A stretch of DNA of 64,000 nucleotides from Epilithonimonas bovis DSM 19482 (GCF_900108115.1 NZ_FTPU01000012.1:28877-92876); one strand, 5' to 3'; shown: positions 52,326-61,886, counted from the stretch's first letter. Made by a program: numbers and translations. Notes: generated from the letters alone by a model not told the origin.

Positions 52326-53696
52326 TCAATGTGCTTTTTTATCTCCTGTTACTGTAAGATAGATGGTTTTAAGAATGATTACAATATCCATACTAAAACT
52401 CCAGTTCCTGACATAAAAAGAATCAGCGAGGATTCTTTTCTTCATCCCGATATTCATATCGCCATCGTCGCCCCTCAGTCCATTAACCTGTGCGAGGCCC
52501 GTAATGCCGGGTTTTACCATGCTTCTCACGCTATATCTGCTGATTTTTGGTTTGTAGTAATCATCTACCAATAACATGTGTGGCCTGGGGCCTACAACAG
52601 ACATATCACCCAGAAATACATTAATGAACTGTGGCATCTCATCCAGGCTTGTTTTACGCAAAAATCTGCCTATCCGTGTGATTCTGCTGTCATTTTTTTC
52701 TGTTGTCTTGCTGGCAGATTCCTGATTGGTTTTCATTGTTCGAAACTTGATACAATCAAAAACCTCATCGTGAAAGCCATACCTTTTCTGACGAAAAAAA
52801 ATGTGTCCTTTGGGATCATCTATCTTTATAAGAAATGCGATAACCGGAAAAAGCCAGGAACAAATAAACAATAAAATTATGGACGAGAAAACAATATCAA
52901 AAAGCCTCTTTATCGTATGGTTTGTAAAAAAATCCAGTGGATATTTGGACTGCGAGAGAATGGGAACTGTTTCTACATAATTGAATTCGTACTCGTAGAA
53001 ATTATTCTGTATAATATCAGGAACCAAAGCAATTTTCACCTTATTTTTTTCAGCCTGATGAAACAGTTCGTTTTCAAAATCCTTATCGAGACAATGTTCT
53101 GATGGAAGAAATATGGTATGAATTCCGTTACCTTTCCAAAACTTGATAAGATCCTGAAAATCGTAATAGCTATGATTATAATCAAAAATCTTGTAACCAT
53201 AATCCTTTCTCTGGCGGATAATATCCTGCAGTACATTAGAAGAAGGGCTCTGCCCGATGAACATCACGTTTCTGTGATTGATTCCTACAGAGCGCAAATA
53301 CTTTAAGAGGAAAAATATAAAAGATTTCACCGGGATAATAACCAGTACAATGGCGAGTGCAAGATAAAATCTTTCTGTTTTCAAAAAATCGTTGTTGCTG
53401 ACTTTGCCTAGTAAAATAACGCCTAACAAAAAGAAAAAAATGTGAATCAGGATTCTCTCCAGATAAATGGTGTAGGTGACATTTCGAGGGATATGATAGA
53501 GCCTGGTTTTGCCACTTAATAAAATCCAGAAGCACGAGAGCAGCACAACCGAAAGTATATTCTGCTCCAGCGTGTCCGTGTCATATTTAACTTCAAAATT
53601 TCTCCAGTATAAAAACACAAAGACGGATGATACCAGAATCATATCAAGTAGAATCACAAAAGTCTTAAAATATCTAGAATACCGTAGTTGCTGCAT
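52326..53696 (-). CDS. Polyprenyl-phosphate sugar transferase (WbaP/EPS type)
   Basis: 456 residues. Four or five N-terminal membrane helices and a CoA-binding-like central part (about 150-250) precede the bacterial sugar transferase domain (about 263-456). That domain has IKRLFDIVFSS, FFRQKRYG, CIKFRTMK, RITRIGRFLRKTSLDEMPQ (split RITRIGRF, SLDEMPQF) and VGPRPHM. It transfers the first hexose-1-phosphate to undecaprenyl phosphate in surface polysaccharide assembly. Other polysaccharide genes are not adjacent. Confidence 0.92.
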   Translation of the reverse strand: MQQLRYSRYFKTFVILLDMILVSSVFVFLYWRNFEVKYDTDTLEQNILSVVLLSCFWILLSGKTRLYHIPRNVTYTIYLERILIHIFFFLLGVILLGKVSNNDFLKTERFYLALAIVLVIIPVKSFIFFLLKYLRSVGINHRNVMFIGQSPSSNVLQDIIRQRKDYGYKIFDYNHSYYDFQDLIKFWKGNGIHTIFLPSEHCLDKDFENELFHQAEKNKVKIALVPDIIQNNFYEYEFNYVETVPILSQSKYPLDFFTNHTIKRLFDIVFSSIILLFICSWLFPVIAFLIKIDDPKGHIFFRQKRYGFHDEVFDCIKFRTMKTNQESASKTTEKNDSRITRIGRFLRKTSLDEMPQFINVFLGDMSVVGPRPHMLLVDDYYKPKISRYSVRSMVKPGITGLAQVNGLRGDDGDMNIGMKKRILADSFYVRNWSFSMDIVIILKTIYLTVTGDKKAH

Positions 53697-53708
53697 TGAC
53701 GGGTCAAA

Positions 53709-54341
53709 TTATGGGATATTCAGGTACTTATGTGTCTGTATAGAAGAGCGCCACCTTGGGTGCTCCAATATAAAATCCGTGATTTTAGGATAATTGGCGT
53801 CGCGCTTGCTCCATTCGCTTTGGAGGTAGAGTTCGCACGTTTCTGAAACCTTTTCTGCCTGTTCCTGTGCAAATTTAAAATCATTATTATTGAAAATAAT
53901 AACCTTTAATTCGCTGGCTTTCTGATAGATATCTTGCAAAGGAAGCCCGGTCTTTTTGGGTGACAGTGTGATCCAGTCCAGCTGTCCACTCATTGGGTAA
54001 GCTCCCGACGTTTCTATATGGATGGTGCAGCCTAATTCTTTTAGTTTTGATGTAAGGATTTCGAGATTCCACATCAATGGTTCCCCACCTGTTAAAACGA
54101 TTGTTTTACAGTATTTTGCGGCAGTTTCTGCTATTTCCACAGCATCCATCAGCGGATGAAGGGTTGGATCCCAGCTCTCCTTTACATCGCACCAATGGCA
54201 ACCTACGTCGCATCCGCCCAGGCGGATAAAGTAAGCAGCTTTCCCAGCATGAAATCCCTCTCCCTGAATGGTGTAAAAATGCTCCATCACCGGGAGCATT
54301 TTTCCTTCTTTTAATAATAAGTCTTCTTGTTCTTTAGTCAT
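53709..54341 (-). CDS. queE: 7-carboxy-7-deazaguanine synthase
   Basis: 210 residues from the ATG at 54341, which overlaps the folD stop by 8 bases. Radical SAM signature CX3CX2C (C44, C48, C51 in GGCDVGCHWCDVKESW), the QueE start motif HFYTIQGEG, and VLTGGEPLM. It makes CDG from CPH4 for queuosine. Genes for the rest of the pathway are not nearby. Confidence 0.94.
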   Translation of the reverse strand: MTKEQEDLLLKEGKMLPVMEHFYTIQGEGFHAGKAAYFIRLGGCDVGCHWCDVKESWDPTLHPLMDAVEIAETAAKYCKTIVLTGGEPLMWNLEILTSKLKELGCTIHIETSGAYPMSGQLDWITLSPKKTGLPLQDIYQKASELKVIIFNNNDFKFAQEQAEKVSETCELYLQSEWSKRDANYPKITDFILEHPRWRSSIQTHKYLNIP

Positions 54342-55218
54342 TATAAACCGAAGTTTTATAGGCAATGATGGTATTTTTCATCAGCATTGCTCTCGTCATT
54401 GGTCCCACGCCGCCAGGCACGGGTGTGATCCAACTGGCTTTTTCTGCGCAGCTATCAAAATCTACATCGCCTGCCAGATGATATCCTTTTTCAGAGTCAT
54501 CATCTACTCTTGTAATCCCGACGTCTATGATAACGGCACCTTCTTTTATCATCTCTGCTTTCAGAAAGTAAGGGTCTCCCAATGCTGTTATCACAATATC
54601 AGCTTCTTTTGTATATTCTTCTATATGTTCTGTGTAAGAGTGTGTCAGCGTTACGGTAGAGTTTCCCGGGAAATCTTTTCTTCCCATCAGGATACTCATC
54701 GGTTTCCCAACGATCCTGCTTCTGCCGATAATCACACAATTTTTACCTTTTGTTTCTATATTATATCTTTCCAATAAAGTCAAAATCCCAAATGGGGTAG
54801 CGGGCAAAAAAGTATCCATTTCCAATGCCATTTTCCCGAAATTTTCAGGATGAAAACCGTCTACATCTTTTCTCGGATCAATCGCCATAATGATCTTTTC
54901 CTGATCAATCTGTTTGGGTAACGGTAACTGAACGATGAAGCCGTCCACATCTTTTGACCTGTTGAGCTCCTCAATTTTTTCCAGCAATTCCGATTCTGCT
55001 ACCGTGCTTGGAAATTTGATCAATGACGAGCTAAAGCCCACCTCTTCGCAATCTTTCACTTTGCTGTTGACATAAGCCTTGCTTGCGCCGTTGTTTCCTA
55101 CCAGGATCGCCACCAGATGTGGTGCACGTCTTTTATTGGCCAGGATTTTCTGAACTTCTTCTTTGATTTCAGCTTTTACTTCTTTTGAGACTTTGAGTCC
55201 ATCTAGAATTTGTGCCAT
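54334..55218 (-). CDS. folD: Methylenetetrahydrofolate dehydrogenase/cyclohydrolase FolD
   Basis: 294 residues. LVAILVGNNGASKAYVNSKVKDCEEVGF (split LVAILVGNN, AYVNSKVKDCEE) carries the catalytic Lys and Tyr; VDGFIVQLPLP, NAD(P) site GRSRIVGKPM, and TPVPGGVGPMT are FolD signatures. It interconverts one-carbon folates; the pab genes at 7.4-9.0 kb make folate precursor. The stop overlaps the queE start; the gene follows a toxin-antitoxin pair by 24 bases. Confidence 0.96.
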   Translation of the reverse strand: MAQILDGLKVSKEVKAEIKEEVQKILANKRRAPHLVAILVGNNGASKAYVNSKVKDCEEVGFSSSLIKFPSTVAESELLEKIEELNRSKDVDGFIVQLPLPKQIDQEKIIMAIDPRKDVDGFHPENFGKMALEMDTFLPATPFGILTLLERYNIETKGKNCVIIGRSRIVGKPMSILMGRKDFPGNSTVTLTHSYTEHIEEYTKEADIVITALGDPYFLKAEMIKEGAVIIDVGITRVDDDSEKGYHLAGDVDFDSCAEKASWITPVPGGVGPMTRAMLMKNTIIAYKTSVYND

Positions 55219-55242
55219 TTTCTTTCTTTTTACTTTTTAGAT

Positions 55243-55542
55243 TTATTTGGTTTCAGGATATTTTTCAGGATTTTGATGCGTGCAGAAAACGGAGAGGATA
55301 TAGATTGTTTTTATTTCTTCATCAACTTCGTATAAAACAATATATGGGAAGTTTCTTAAGGCCAGAAAACGAACTTCTTCATATTTCTTTTGGAAAAAAG
55401 GGCTAATTGAGATTTTTAATAATGCCTCATCTAATCTTTTATTAAAACTTTTTAAAACTCTTACTGAAATATTGGCATAATAATCCGTAGCATTCTCAAT
55501 ATCTAATTCTGCTGAAAGCAAAAATTTCAGGTCATAATCCAT
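55243..55542 (-). CDS. RelE/ParE-family toxin
   Basis: 99 residues. The ParE-like fold shows FLLSAELDIENATDYYANIS, RVLKSFNKRLDEAL, and the C-terminal FPYIVLYEVDEEIKTIYILSVFCTHQNP (split FPYIVLYEVDE, IYILSVFCTHQNP), with Arg in VRFLALRNFP. It lies downstream of the antitoxin gene and overlaps it by 11 bases, the classic type II layout. ParE toxins poison gyrase and RelE toxins cut mRNA; the target here is unknown. Confidence 0.88.
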   Translation of the reverse strand: MDYDLKFLLSAELDIENATDYYANISVRVLKSFNKRLDEALLKISISPFFQKKYEEVRFLALRNFPYIVLYEVDEEIKTIYILSVFCTHQNPEKYPETK

Positions 55543-55753
55543 ATTTTGAGCGGATTTTTCTTAAAGATTCACTTGCATCAACTGCTGTGCTTTTATCTTC
55601 CTTCAGACGCTCATCAATCACCCTTTTCATCTCATCTGTCAATTCCAAATCGATATCTTCGTTCTTTTCAAAACGGATTTTCATCTTTTTCAGAAAGGTT
55701 TCCACAAATGTTTCTTCCTCTTTGTCTTTAAGCTGTATTGTGATTTGTGTCAT
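55532..55753 (-). CDS. Antitoxin of the ParE-type pair
   Basis: 73 residues. Begins MTQITIQLKDKEEETFVETFL and ends with a helical, acidic then basic tail (SLRKIRSKYGL). It resembles short Bacteroidota antitoxins of the DUF2683 type; no strong DNA-binding motif can be seen, though the N-terminal strand could be ribbon-helix-helix-like. Overlap with the toxin gene supports the role. Confidence 0.8.
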   Translation of the reverse strand: MTQITIQLKDKEEETFVETFLKKMKIRFEKNEDIDLELTDEMKRVIDERLKEDKSTAVDASESLRKIRSKYGL

Positions 55754-55788
55754 GACATTAATATTTAATCAAAATTAATGAAAAAATC

Positions 55789-57432
55789 CTATCTGTTTGA
55801 CTTATAATAATTAATCAATCCGTTGGTAGAGCTGTCGTGGGTTTCTACATCGCCTGCAGTTTCCAGTTCCGGAAGAATGGCACCGGCCAAAACTTTTCCT
55901 AATTCTACACCAAACTGGTCAAAACTGAAAATATTCCAGATGACACCCTGTACAAAAATCTTGTGCTCATACAATGCAATCAGCTGGCCTAATGAAAAAG
56001 GTGTTAACTCTTTGAACAAAAATGAATTGGTGGGCGTATCACCAGCAAATATTTTATAATTAATCAGTTTTTCAATCTCTTCTTCTGTTTTTCCGGATGA
56101 CATTAGCTCCGCAAATACTTCTTCTTTTGTTTTGCCGAACGCCAGAGCCTCGGTTTGGGCAAAGAAGTTGGCTAGTAATTTATCTTGATGATCAGACACT
56201 TGATTGCAAGATTTGGCATAAGCTATAAAATCTGCCGGGATTAATTCTGTACCTTGATGAATCAGTTGGTAAAAAGCGTGTTGTCCATTGGTTCCAGGTT
56301 CTCCCCAAATGATTGGCCCCGTTTCATACTCTACAAACTCACCATTTCTGTCGACCGATTTTCCGTTACTTTCCATATCAGCTTGTTGGAGATAAGCCGC
56401 AAAACGATCTAGATATTGGGAATATGGTAAAATAGCATAAGTCCCTGCAGCGTAGAAATTGCGGTACCAGATTCCTAAAAGCGCCATCAAAACAGGAACA
56501 TTTTCTTTGAAATCTTTGGTCTGGAAGTGGACATCGGTTTCATAAGCACCTCTCAGCAACTGTTCAAAATTTTCATAACCAACAGACAAAACGATACTTA
56601 ATCCAATTGCACTCCAAAGCGAATAACGGCCACCAACCCAATCCCAGAATTCAAAAATATTGTCTTCTGCAATCCCGAATTTTTCAACTAAATCAATGTT
56701 AGTAGACAATGCCACGAAATGTTTGGCCACATCTTCATTTTTAGCTCCCGATTTCAGGAACCAGTCTTTGGCAGAGTTGGCGTTAGTCATGGTTTCCTGC
56801 GTGGTAAATGTTTTGGAAGCAATGATGAACAGCGTAGTCTCCGGATTAAGGTTTTTGACAACCTCAGCCAGATGATTGCCGTCTACATTAGATACAAAAT
56901 GCACATCCAGTCTTGTTTTGAAATGCTTAAGCGCAGAACAGACCATGACTGGGCCAAGGTCGGAACCGCCAATCCCGATGTTGACAACATCCGTAATTTG
57001 TTTTCCTGTAAAGCCTTTGTGAGAACCGGATATCACCGATTCCGAAAAAGCTTTCATATGCTCAAGAACCTTTTGGATGCCGGGTTTGATGTTTTCTCCA
57101 TCTACCAAAACTGGCTTGTCAGAAAAATCTCTCAAAGCAGTATGAAGCACAGCCCGGCCCTCGGTTTCATTGATTTTGTCACCGGAGAACATTTTTTCTA
57201 TGGCTTCTTTCAGTTGTGTTTCTTCGGCAAGGTTTAGCAGTAATCCCAACGTTTTAGAATCAATCAAATTCTTAGAATAATCAAAAAGATAAGAATCTGT
57301 CTTTAAAGAAAATTCTGAAAAACGGTTAGGGTTATATTGGAAAAGTGTTCTCAAACTGAAGTCGTTATTAGCAAACTGTTGATCAAGGGCTTTCCACGCA
57401 GCGGTTTGAGTCGGATTTATTTTAGGTAGCAT
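55789..57432 (-). CDS. pgi: Glucose-6-phosphate isomerase
   Basis: 547 residues, the long form. Signatures: [40 protein letters not shown] and [15 protein letters not shown], with catalytic Glu in DMESNGK and Lys near the C-terminus ([12 protein letters not shown]). It interconverts glucose-6-P and fructose-6-P. The gene heads the minus-strand chain; the antitoxin starts 35 bases downstream. Confidence 0.97.
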   Translation of the reverse strand: MLPKINPTQTAAWKALDQQFANNDFSLRTLFQYNPNRFSEFSLKTDSYLFDYSKNLIDSKTLGLLLNLAEETQLKEAIEKMFSGDKINETEGRAVLHTALRDFSDKPVLVDGENIKPGIQKVLEHMKAFSESVISGSHKGFTGKQITDVVNIGIGGSDLGPVMVCSALKHFKTRLDVHFVSNVDGNHLAEVVKNLNPETTLFIIASKTFTTQETMTNANSAKDWFLKSGAKNEDVAKHFVALSTNIDLVEKFGIAEDNIFEFWDWVGGRYSLWSAIGLSIVLSVGYENFEQLLRGAYETDVHFQTKDFKENVPVLMALLGIWYRNFYAAGTYAILPYSQYLDRFAAYLQQADMESNGKSVDRNGEFVEYETGPIIWGEPGTNGQHAFYQLIHQGTELIPADFIAYAKSCNQVSDHQDKLLANFFAQTEALAFGKTKEEVFAELMSSGKTEEEIEKLINYKIFAGDTPTNSFLFKELTPFSLGQLIALYEHKIFVQGVIWNIFSFDQFGVELGKVLAGAILPELETAGDVETHDSSTNGLINYYKSNR

Positions 57433-57607
57433 TCTTAAGTATTTTAATTAATATTAATCTTAGGTAAGAAACTGATAAGACCAGCAAATTTAAGAAAAAT
57501 CAACCACTTGAATCTAATTAGTTTTTTGGAAATCTCACGTTCTTTTTCACCGGATGTAACCTGTTTTTGAATATAAAAACCCTAACTTTACGATCAAAAT
57601 TGAGATT

Positions 57608-58951
57608 ATGGATGATTTCTTAGCTGCCCGATCTCAGATGGCAATGTCATTAGGCTTCCACATTGTATTTTCCTGTGTTGGGATGGTGATGCCTTTTCTG
57701 ATGGCGTTTTCTCATTACAAATACCTGACTACCAAAGACGAAGTTTATAAAGGGCTTACCAAAGCCTGGAGCAAAGGCGTGGCCATTCTTTTCGCAACAG
57801 GTGCTGTATCCGGGACGATGCTGTCTTTTGAACTGGGCCTGCTTTGGCCTAAGTTTATGGAGCATGCCGGTCCTATTTTTGGGATGCCTTTTTCGCTGGA
57901 AGGGACCGCCTTTTTTATCGAAGCTATTGCCATTGGCTTTTTCCTGTATGGCTGGAAGCGGTTTAATAAATGGTTCCACTGGTTTTGTGGTGTTGTAGTT
58001 GGTGTAAGTGGTTTAACATCTGGCATTCTGGTAGTTGCGGCTAATGCGTGGATGAACAGCCCGGCAGGATTTGATTACATCAATGGGAAATACCTGAATA
58101 TCGACCCTGTCAAAGCAATGTTTAATGAGGCATGGTTTCCACAATCATTTCACATGACGGTGGCCGCTTTTGCTGCTACAGGATTTGCTGTTGCCGGCAT
58201 ACACGCGTTGATGATTCTGAAGAAAAAGAATGTCAATTTCCATACAAAAGCCTTCCGGATCTCTGCCGGATTTGCTATTATCGGAGCACTCCTGGCGCCT
58301 ATCAGCGGGGATGTCGCCGCCAAATCTGTTGCTAAAAGACAACCTATAAAATTGGCAGCGATGGAAGCACATTTTGATACTGAAAAAGGGGCTAGTTTTG
58401 TGATCGGTGGAATCCCCGATCAGCAAAATGAACAGATTAAATATGCGATCAAAGTGCCTAAAGTTCTTAGTTTTCTTGCGTTTGGAGATTTTGATGCAGA
58501 AGTGAAAGGGCTTAAGGATTTTCCCAAAGACCACTGGCCTCCGGTTGCTGTTGTTCATTATGCGTTTCAGATCATGATTTTCTTTGGAGTTGTGATGATG
58601 ATAATTGGCATTTTTTATCTGATTGCCAATTACTGGAAACGGAGCTGGCTGGACAAGCAGTGGTTTCTCAAGATGTTTGTGATCGCCATCCCGTTTGGTT
58701 ATATTGCTTTGGAAGCTGGCTGGACGGTGACAGAAGTCGGCAGGCAGCCCTGGATTATTTATGGGATTATGAAAACGATTGATGCGGTTACACCAATGCC
58801 GGGTATACAGTATTCTTTCTATTTCTTTACGCTGGTATTTATTTCTTTGTCATTAATCATCATATTCTTATTGCTTCGCCAGATCAAAATGGTTCCCAAA
58901 ATATATGATCCTACAGACCCTAATTATAATCCTAAAAATAAGAAATTATGA
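57608..58951 (+). CDS. cydA: Cytochrome bd ubiquinol oxidase subunit I
   Basis: 447 residues, about nine membrane helices, the short Q-loop type. The N-terminal RSQMAMSLGFHIVFSCVG has the heme b595 His; GRQPW and EVGRQPWIIYG with Glu for heme d are present, and the GWTVTEVGRQPW segment is family-typical. It reduces oxygen with menaquinol at low oxygen. The stop overlaps the cydB start by 4 bases (ATGA). Confidence 0.96.
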   Translation: MDDFLAARSQMAMSLGFHIVFSCVGMVMPFLMAFSHYKYLTTKDEVYKGLTKAWSKGVAILFATGAVSGTMLSFELGLLWPKFMEHAGPIFGMPFSLEGTAFFIEAIAIGFFLYGWKRFNKWFHWFCGVVVGVSGLTSGILVVAANAWMNSPAGFDYINGKYLNIDPVKAMFNEAWFPQSFHMTVAAFAATGFAVAGIHALMILKKKNVNFHTKAFRISAGFAIIGALLAPISGDVAAKSVAKRQPIKLAAMEAHFDTEKGASFVIGGIPDQQNEQIKYAIKVPKVLSFLAFGDFDAEVKGLKDFPKDHWPPVAVVHYAFQIMIFFGVVMMIIGIFYLIANYWKRSWLDKQWFLKMFVIAIPFGYIALEAGWTVTEVGRQPWIIYGIMKTIDAVTPMPGIQYSFYFFTLVFISLSLIIIFLLLRQIKMVPKIYDPTDPNYNPKNKKL

Positions 58952-59973
58952 TTTACGTAGTTATTGCATTTCTTTGGGTTTCAATCTGCCTATATCTGAT
59001 TATGGGCGGAGCCGATTTTGGAGTAGGTATTGTGGAGTTGTTTTCCAGGAAGTCTTACCGAAGCAAAACAGAGAAGATTATGTCCAAATCAATTGCACCC
59101 ATTTGGGAAGCTAACCACATGTGGCTGATTATTGCGATTGTTGTTTTATTTGTAGGGTTTCCCACCATTTATACCACTGTTTCTATTTACCTTCATATTC
59201 CGCTGGCACTGATGTTGGTTGGGATTATTGCAAGAGGAACGGCCTTTACATTTCGTAATTATGATGCGGTAGATGACAGTTGGCAGAAAGTATATGCCCG
59301 GATCTTTTATTACTCCAGCCTGTTTACACCGTTTTTTCTGGGGATTTTGGCTGCAGCAACCATCAGCAGATCTATCGATCCAGAGGCAAAAGATTTCCTA
59401 AGCCTGTATATTTTCAGTTGGCTTAATCTTTTTGGTGTATGTGTCGGGCTATTTACTATTGCACTTTGTGCTTATCTGGCATCGTTGTTTTCTCTCCATG
59501 AGGCCAGATTAAGTGATGCACTTCCTCTAATGATCAGAAAAGCAAGACAAACAGCAGTGTATGTTGTGCTAACAGGGGTTTTGGTTTTTTTGAGTGCATA
59601 TTATTCGGGTATTCCGCTTGTAAAATATGTTTTCTCTCAGGCTTTGGGTATTGTAGTAATAACACTTGCAACCATCAGTTTGCTTTTCACCAACGAAGCC
59701 ATTAAGAAGAAAAATTTTTTGCTGGTAAGGTTTTTAGGCGGTTTTCAGATTGTTATGATACTAATAGCAGCAACATACCAACACAATCCGGATATTATAT
59801 TATTTGCAGATGGAACTTCGTTGTCGCTTTTTGATGAAAGCGCCGCGCCTAAAACCATTGCAGCATTGGGCTGGGGATTACTCTTGGGAAGCATATTTAT
59901 CCTGCCATTCCTATTTTATCTTTTACTGTCTTTTGGAGACCAAAGCAAGAAGTCTATAAAACAAAAGTCATAG
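58948..59973 (+). CDS. cydB: Cytochrome bd ubiquinol oxidase subunit II
   Basis: 341 residues, eight or nine membrane helices. LYLIMGGADFGVGIVELF, SIAPIWEANHMWLI (the WEANHVW motif), and IARGTAFTFRNYD are CydB signatures. Pairs with CydA, overlapping by 4 bases. No cydX-like small frame was found after it. Confidence 0.96.
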   Translation: MIYVVIAFLWVSICLYLIMGGADFGVGIVELFSRKSYRSKTEKIMSKSIAPIWEANHMWLIIAIVVLFVGFPTIYTTVSIYLHIPLALMLVGIIARGTAFTFRNYDAVDDSWQKVYARIFYYSSLFTPFFLGILAAATISRSIDPEAKDFLSLYIFSWLNLFGVCVGLFTIALCAYLASLFSLHEARLSDALPLMIRKARQTAVYVVLTGVLVFLSAYYSGIPLVKYVFSQALGIVVITLATISLLFTNEAIKKKNFLLVRFLGGFQIVMILIAATYQHNPDIILFADGTSLSLFDESAAPKTIAALGWGLLLGSIFILPFLFYLLLSFGDQSKKSIKQKS

Positions 59974-60049
59974 CATATATTATGTTCTGCCATTGTTGGT
60001 CTTATTTTTGATACTGTGATTTTCATACGAATTAAATAAACTTGTCTTT

Positions 60050-60098
60050 TATGAAATCGCCGTAATTGGGAGAGCAAACACCAATTAAAATACAGCGA
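60050..60098 (+). repeat. Short dispersed inverted repeat, copy 3
   Basis: Begins AAATCGCCGTAATTGG and ends near AGCGATAA; an inner perfect TAATTGG/CCAATTA stem (60063-60069 / 60081-60087) is stronger than the outer pairing. It lies about 37 bases before the next gene, like copy 2. Confidence 0.45.
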
Positions 60099-60134
60099 TA
60101 ACATATGACCATTAAAAACAGTAAAAATCTACTT

Positions 60135-60572
60135 ATGAAAAAACTATTATTAACAATCGGGCTTTTTGCCGGTGTTTTGTCTTATGCACAGGCTTGGACA
60201 GGTAAGGGCGATCAGAAACTTCAGGTAGGGCTTAACGCCTGGGGGAATGGTACAGGGATCACAGGAACTTATGATTACGGTTTGTCAAAAATTGTATCAT
60301 TAGGAGGTGGAGCAAACATCTACTTTAGCGGTTATAAAGACGACAACAAGGATAATAATTTTTTCATCTTTGGACGTGTTAATTTTCACTTGCAGGACCC
60401 GTTGAATTTGCCTAGCCAATGGGATATTTATCCTGGTGCAGACCTTGGTCTTTTGGGAAGCGAATTTGGATTGGGTGTCCACCTAGGTGTGAGATACTTC
60501 TTCAATGACAATATCGGAGCCTATATCGAGGCTGGAAACAACGGTAGTATCGGGGTTTCTTTCAACTTCTAG
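60135..60572 (+). CDS. Small outer-membrane beta-barrel protein (DUF6646-like)
   Basis: 145 residues from the ATG at 60135 (MKKLLLTIGLFAGVLSYAQAW), which opens a proper signal peptide; the longer frame adds a hydrophilic leader. Repeated amphipathic strands (LQVGLNAWGNGTGITGTYDYG, VSLGGGANIYFSG, FGLGVHLGVRYFF) and C-terminal IGVSFNF fit an eight-stranded barrel. Function unknown. A terminator follows. Confidence 0.82.
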   Translation: MKKLLLTIGLFAGVLSYAQAWTGKGDQKLQVGLNAWGNGTGITGTYDYGLSKIVSLGGGANIYFSGYKDDNKDNNFFIFGRVNFHLQDPLNLPSQWDIYPGADLGLLGSEFGLGVHLGVRYFFNDNIGAYIEAGNNGSIGVSFNF

Positions 60573-60600
60573 TTTCTACACCAAATCACATAAAATAAGA

Positions 60601-60632
60601 AAGCATTCCGAAATTCAGGAATGCTTTTTTGT
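60601..60632 (+). terminator. Rho-independent terminator
   Basis: AAGCATTCC (60601-60609) pairs with GGAATGCTT (60618-60626), followed by six Ts. It is placed between the convergent barrel and pirin genes and may serve both. Confidence 0.88.
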
Positions 60633-60641
60633 TTAGTAGTG

Positions 60642-61544
60642 TTACCTTTTCAATTTGAGATTTTTGTTTTGTAATGGCAACGGGATATAGCCGTCATCGT
60701 CCTTCACTTTAGGAAACTCGTGATTGGCCCATTTTGTTTTGGCCTCTTCGATGGTATTGACATCTGATGAGACAAAATTCCAGTAGATATGCCTGGTTTC
60801 AGGAAAAGGTTCTCCTCCAAAAATATACACCGTAGAATTGGCTTTCAGAATAAAATGGCACAATTGGGTATCCTTTGCAATCAGAATATGTTTGGGGCTG
60901 TAAAGATTACCATCGCTCTCGATATTACCTTCCAAAATGTAAAGCGAAGATTCTCCAAAAAGATAATTGCCCAGGATAATTTCCTGATCTTCCTGAAGCG
61001 TATTTTTAACTTCCAGAAAATAAAGTGGCGAATATACCGGCATCGGTGATTTGCGCCCAAGGATTTCGCCAGCAATTAGTTTATAATTAATGCCATTATC
61101 CGTCCAGGCCGGGATATCATCTTTATCAATATGAAAAAATTCTGGTTCCATATATTCAAGCGTCTTTGGCAGCGCTACCCAAATCTGCAGCCCGTGAAGG
61201 TTTTTATCGGTTGTCCGCAGGTATTCGGGAGTTCTTTCGGAATGCGCTACACCTTTACCGGCCGTCATCCAGTTGACAGCACCTTCCTGTATTTCGACTT
61301 CATTACCCAGAGAATCCCGATGCATAATACTGCCTTCGAAGAGATAAGTGAGTGTAGACAGCCCAATGTGCGGATGCGGCGGAATGTCCAGATTTTGGTA
61401 ATCCTTTAGCGCGGCTGGACCCATGTGGTCTATAAAAACAAAAGAGCCAACGCTTCTTTTTTGTGAAAATGGCAATAGCTTGCCTACCAAAAAATTACCG
61501 ATATCGGCCGCACGCTCCTCTATAATCATCTGAATATTTGACAT
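60642..61544 (-). CDS. Pirin-family protein
   Basis: 300 residues, a double cupin. The N-terminal domain has VFIDHMGPA, DIPPHPHIGLSTLTYLFEG (metal-binding His residues, split DIPPHPHIG, TLTYLFEGSI), MTAGKGVAHSERTPE, and the C-terminal Pirin_C part (GEPFPETRHIYWNFVSSD). Bacterial pirins are quercetinase-like or act in redox regulation; the exact activity is not predictable. Monocistronic. Confidence 0.92.
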   Translation of the reverse strand: MSNIQMIIEERAADIGNFLVGKLLPFSQKRSVGSFVFIDHMGPAALKDYQNLDIPPHPHIGLSTLTYLFEGSIMHRDSLGNEVEIQEGAVNWMTAGKGVAHSERTPEYLRTTDKNLHGLQIWVALPKTLEYMEPEFFHIDKDDIPAWTDNGINYKLIAGEILGRKSPMPVYSPLYFLEVKNTLQEDQEIILGNYLFGESSLYILEGNIESDGNLYSPKHILIAKDTQLCHFILKANSTVYIFGGEPFPETRHIYWNFVSSDVNTIEEAKTKWANHEFPKVKDDDGYIPLPLQNKNLKLKR

Positions 61545-61621
61545 AGTTGCTTGTAATTTGGAATAAAATTAACGATTTAAAATTAGTTTTTATTCTAATG
61601 ATCATCGAATTACATGCAGCC

Positions 61622-61756
61622 CGACTTATCTCAACGTATTGTTTATTTTAATCTGAATCGATGAACCTCTCCGTTAGGTTTGAGCGGACACTCCGAGAAC
61701 CTCAGTGTGACAAAGCGGGAGCCCTTCGACAAGTTCAGGATAAACTACAAGGGCGG
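61622..61756 (+). repeat. Dispersed ~140-bp intergenic repeat, copy C
   Basis: Same order as copies A and B: CGACTTATCTCAAC, AATCGATGAACCTCTCCGTT, TTTGAGCGGACACTCCGAGA, GCCCTTCGACAAGTTCAGG, ending near GGGCGGG. It lies in the 376-base gap between the divergent pirin and rseP genes and has no coding potential. The remainder of that gap holds only the rseP promoter. Confidence 0.9.
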
Positions 61757-61886
61757 GAAATGCTGACGTAAAAATATAAATGGCAAATCGACAGAGTCAA
61801 ATGCTATTCAAATGCTTGAGCTTGATTGCATGTTAGATGACTTTTTGACAAAGATTTTATAATGGTACAGTTTCTGACGAAATGAC

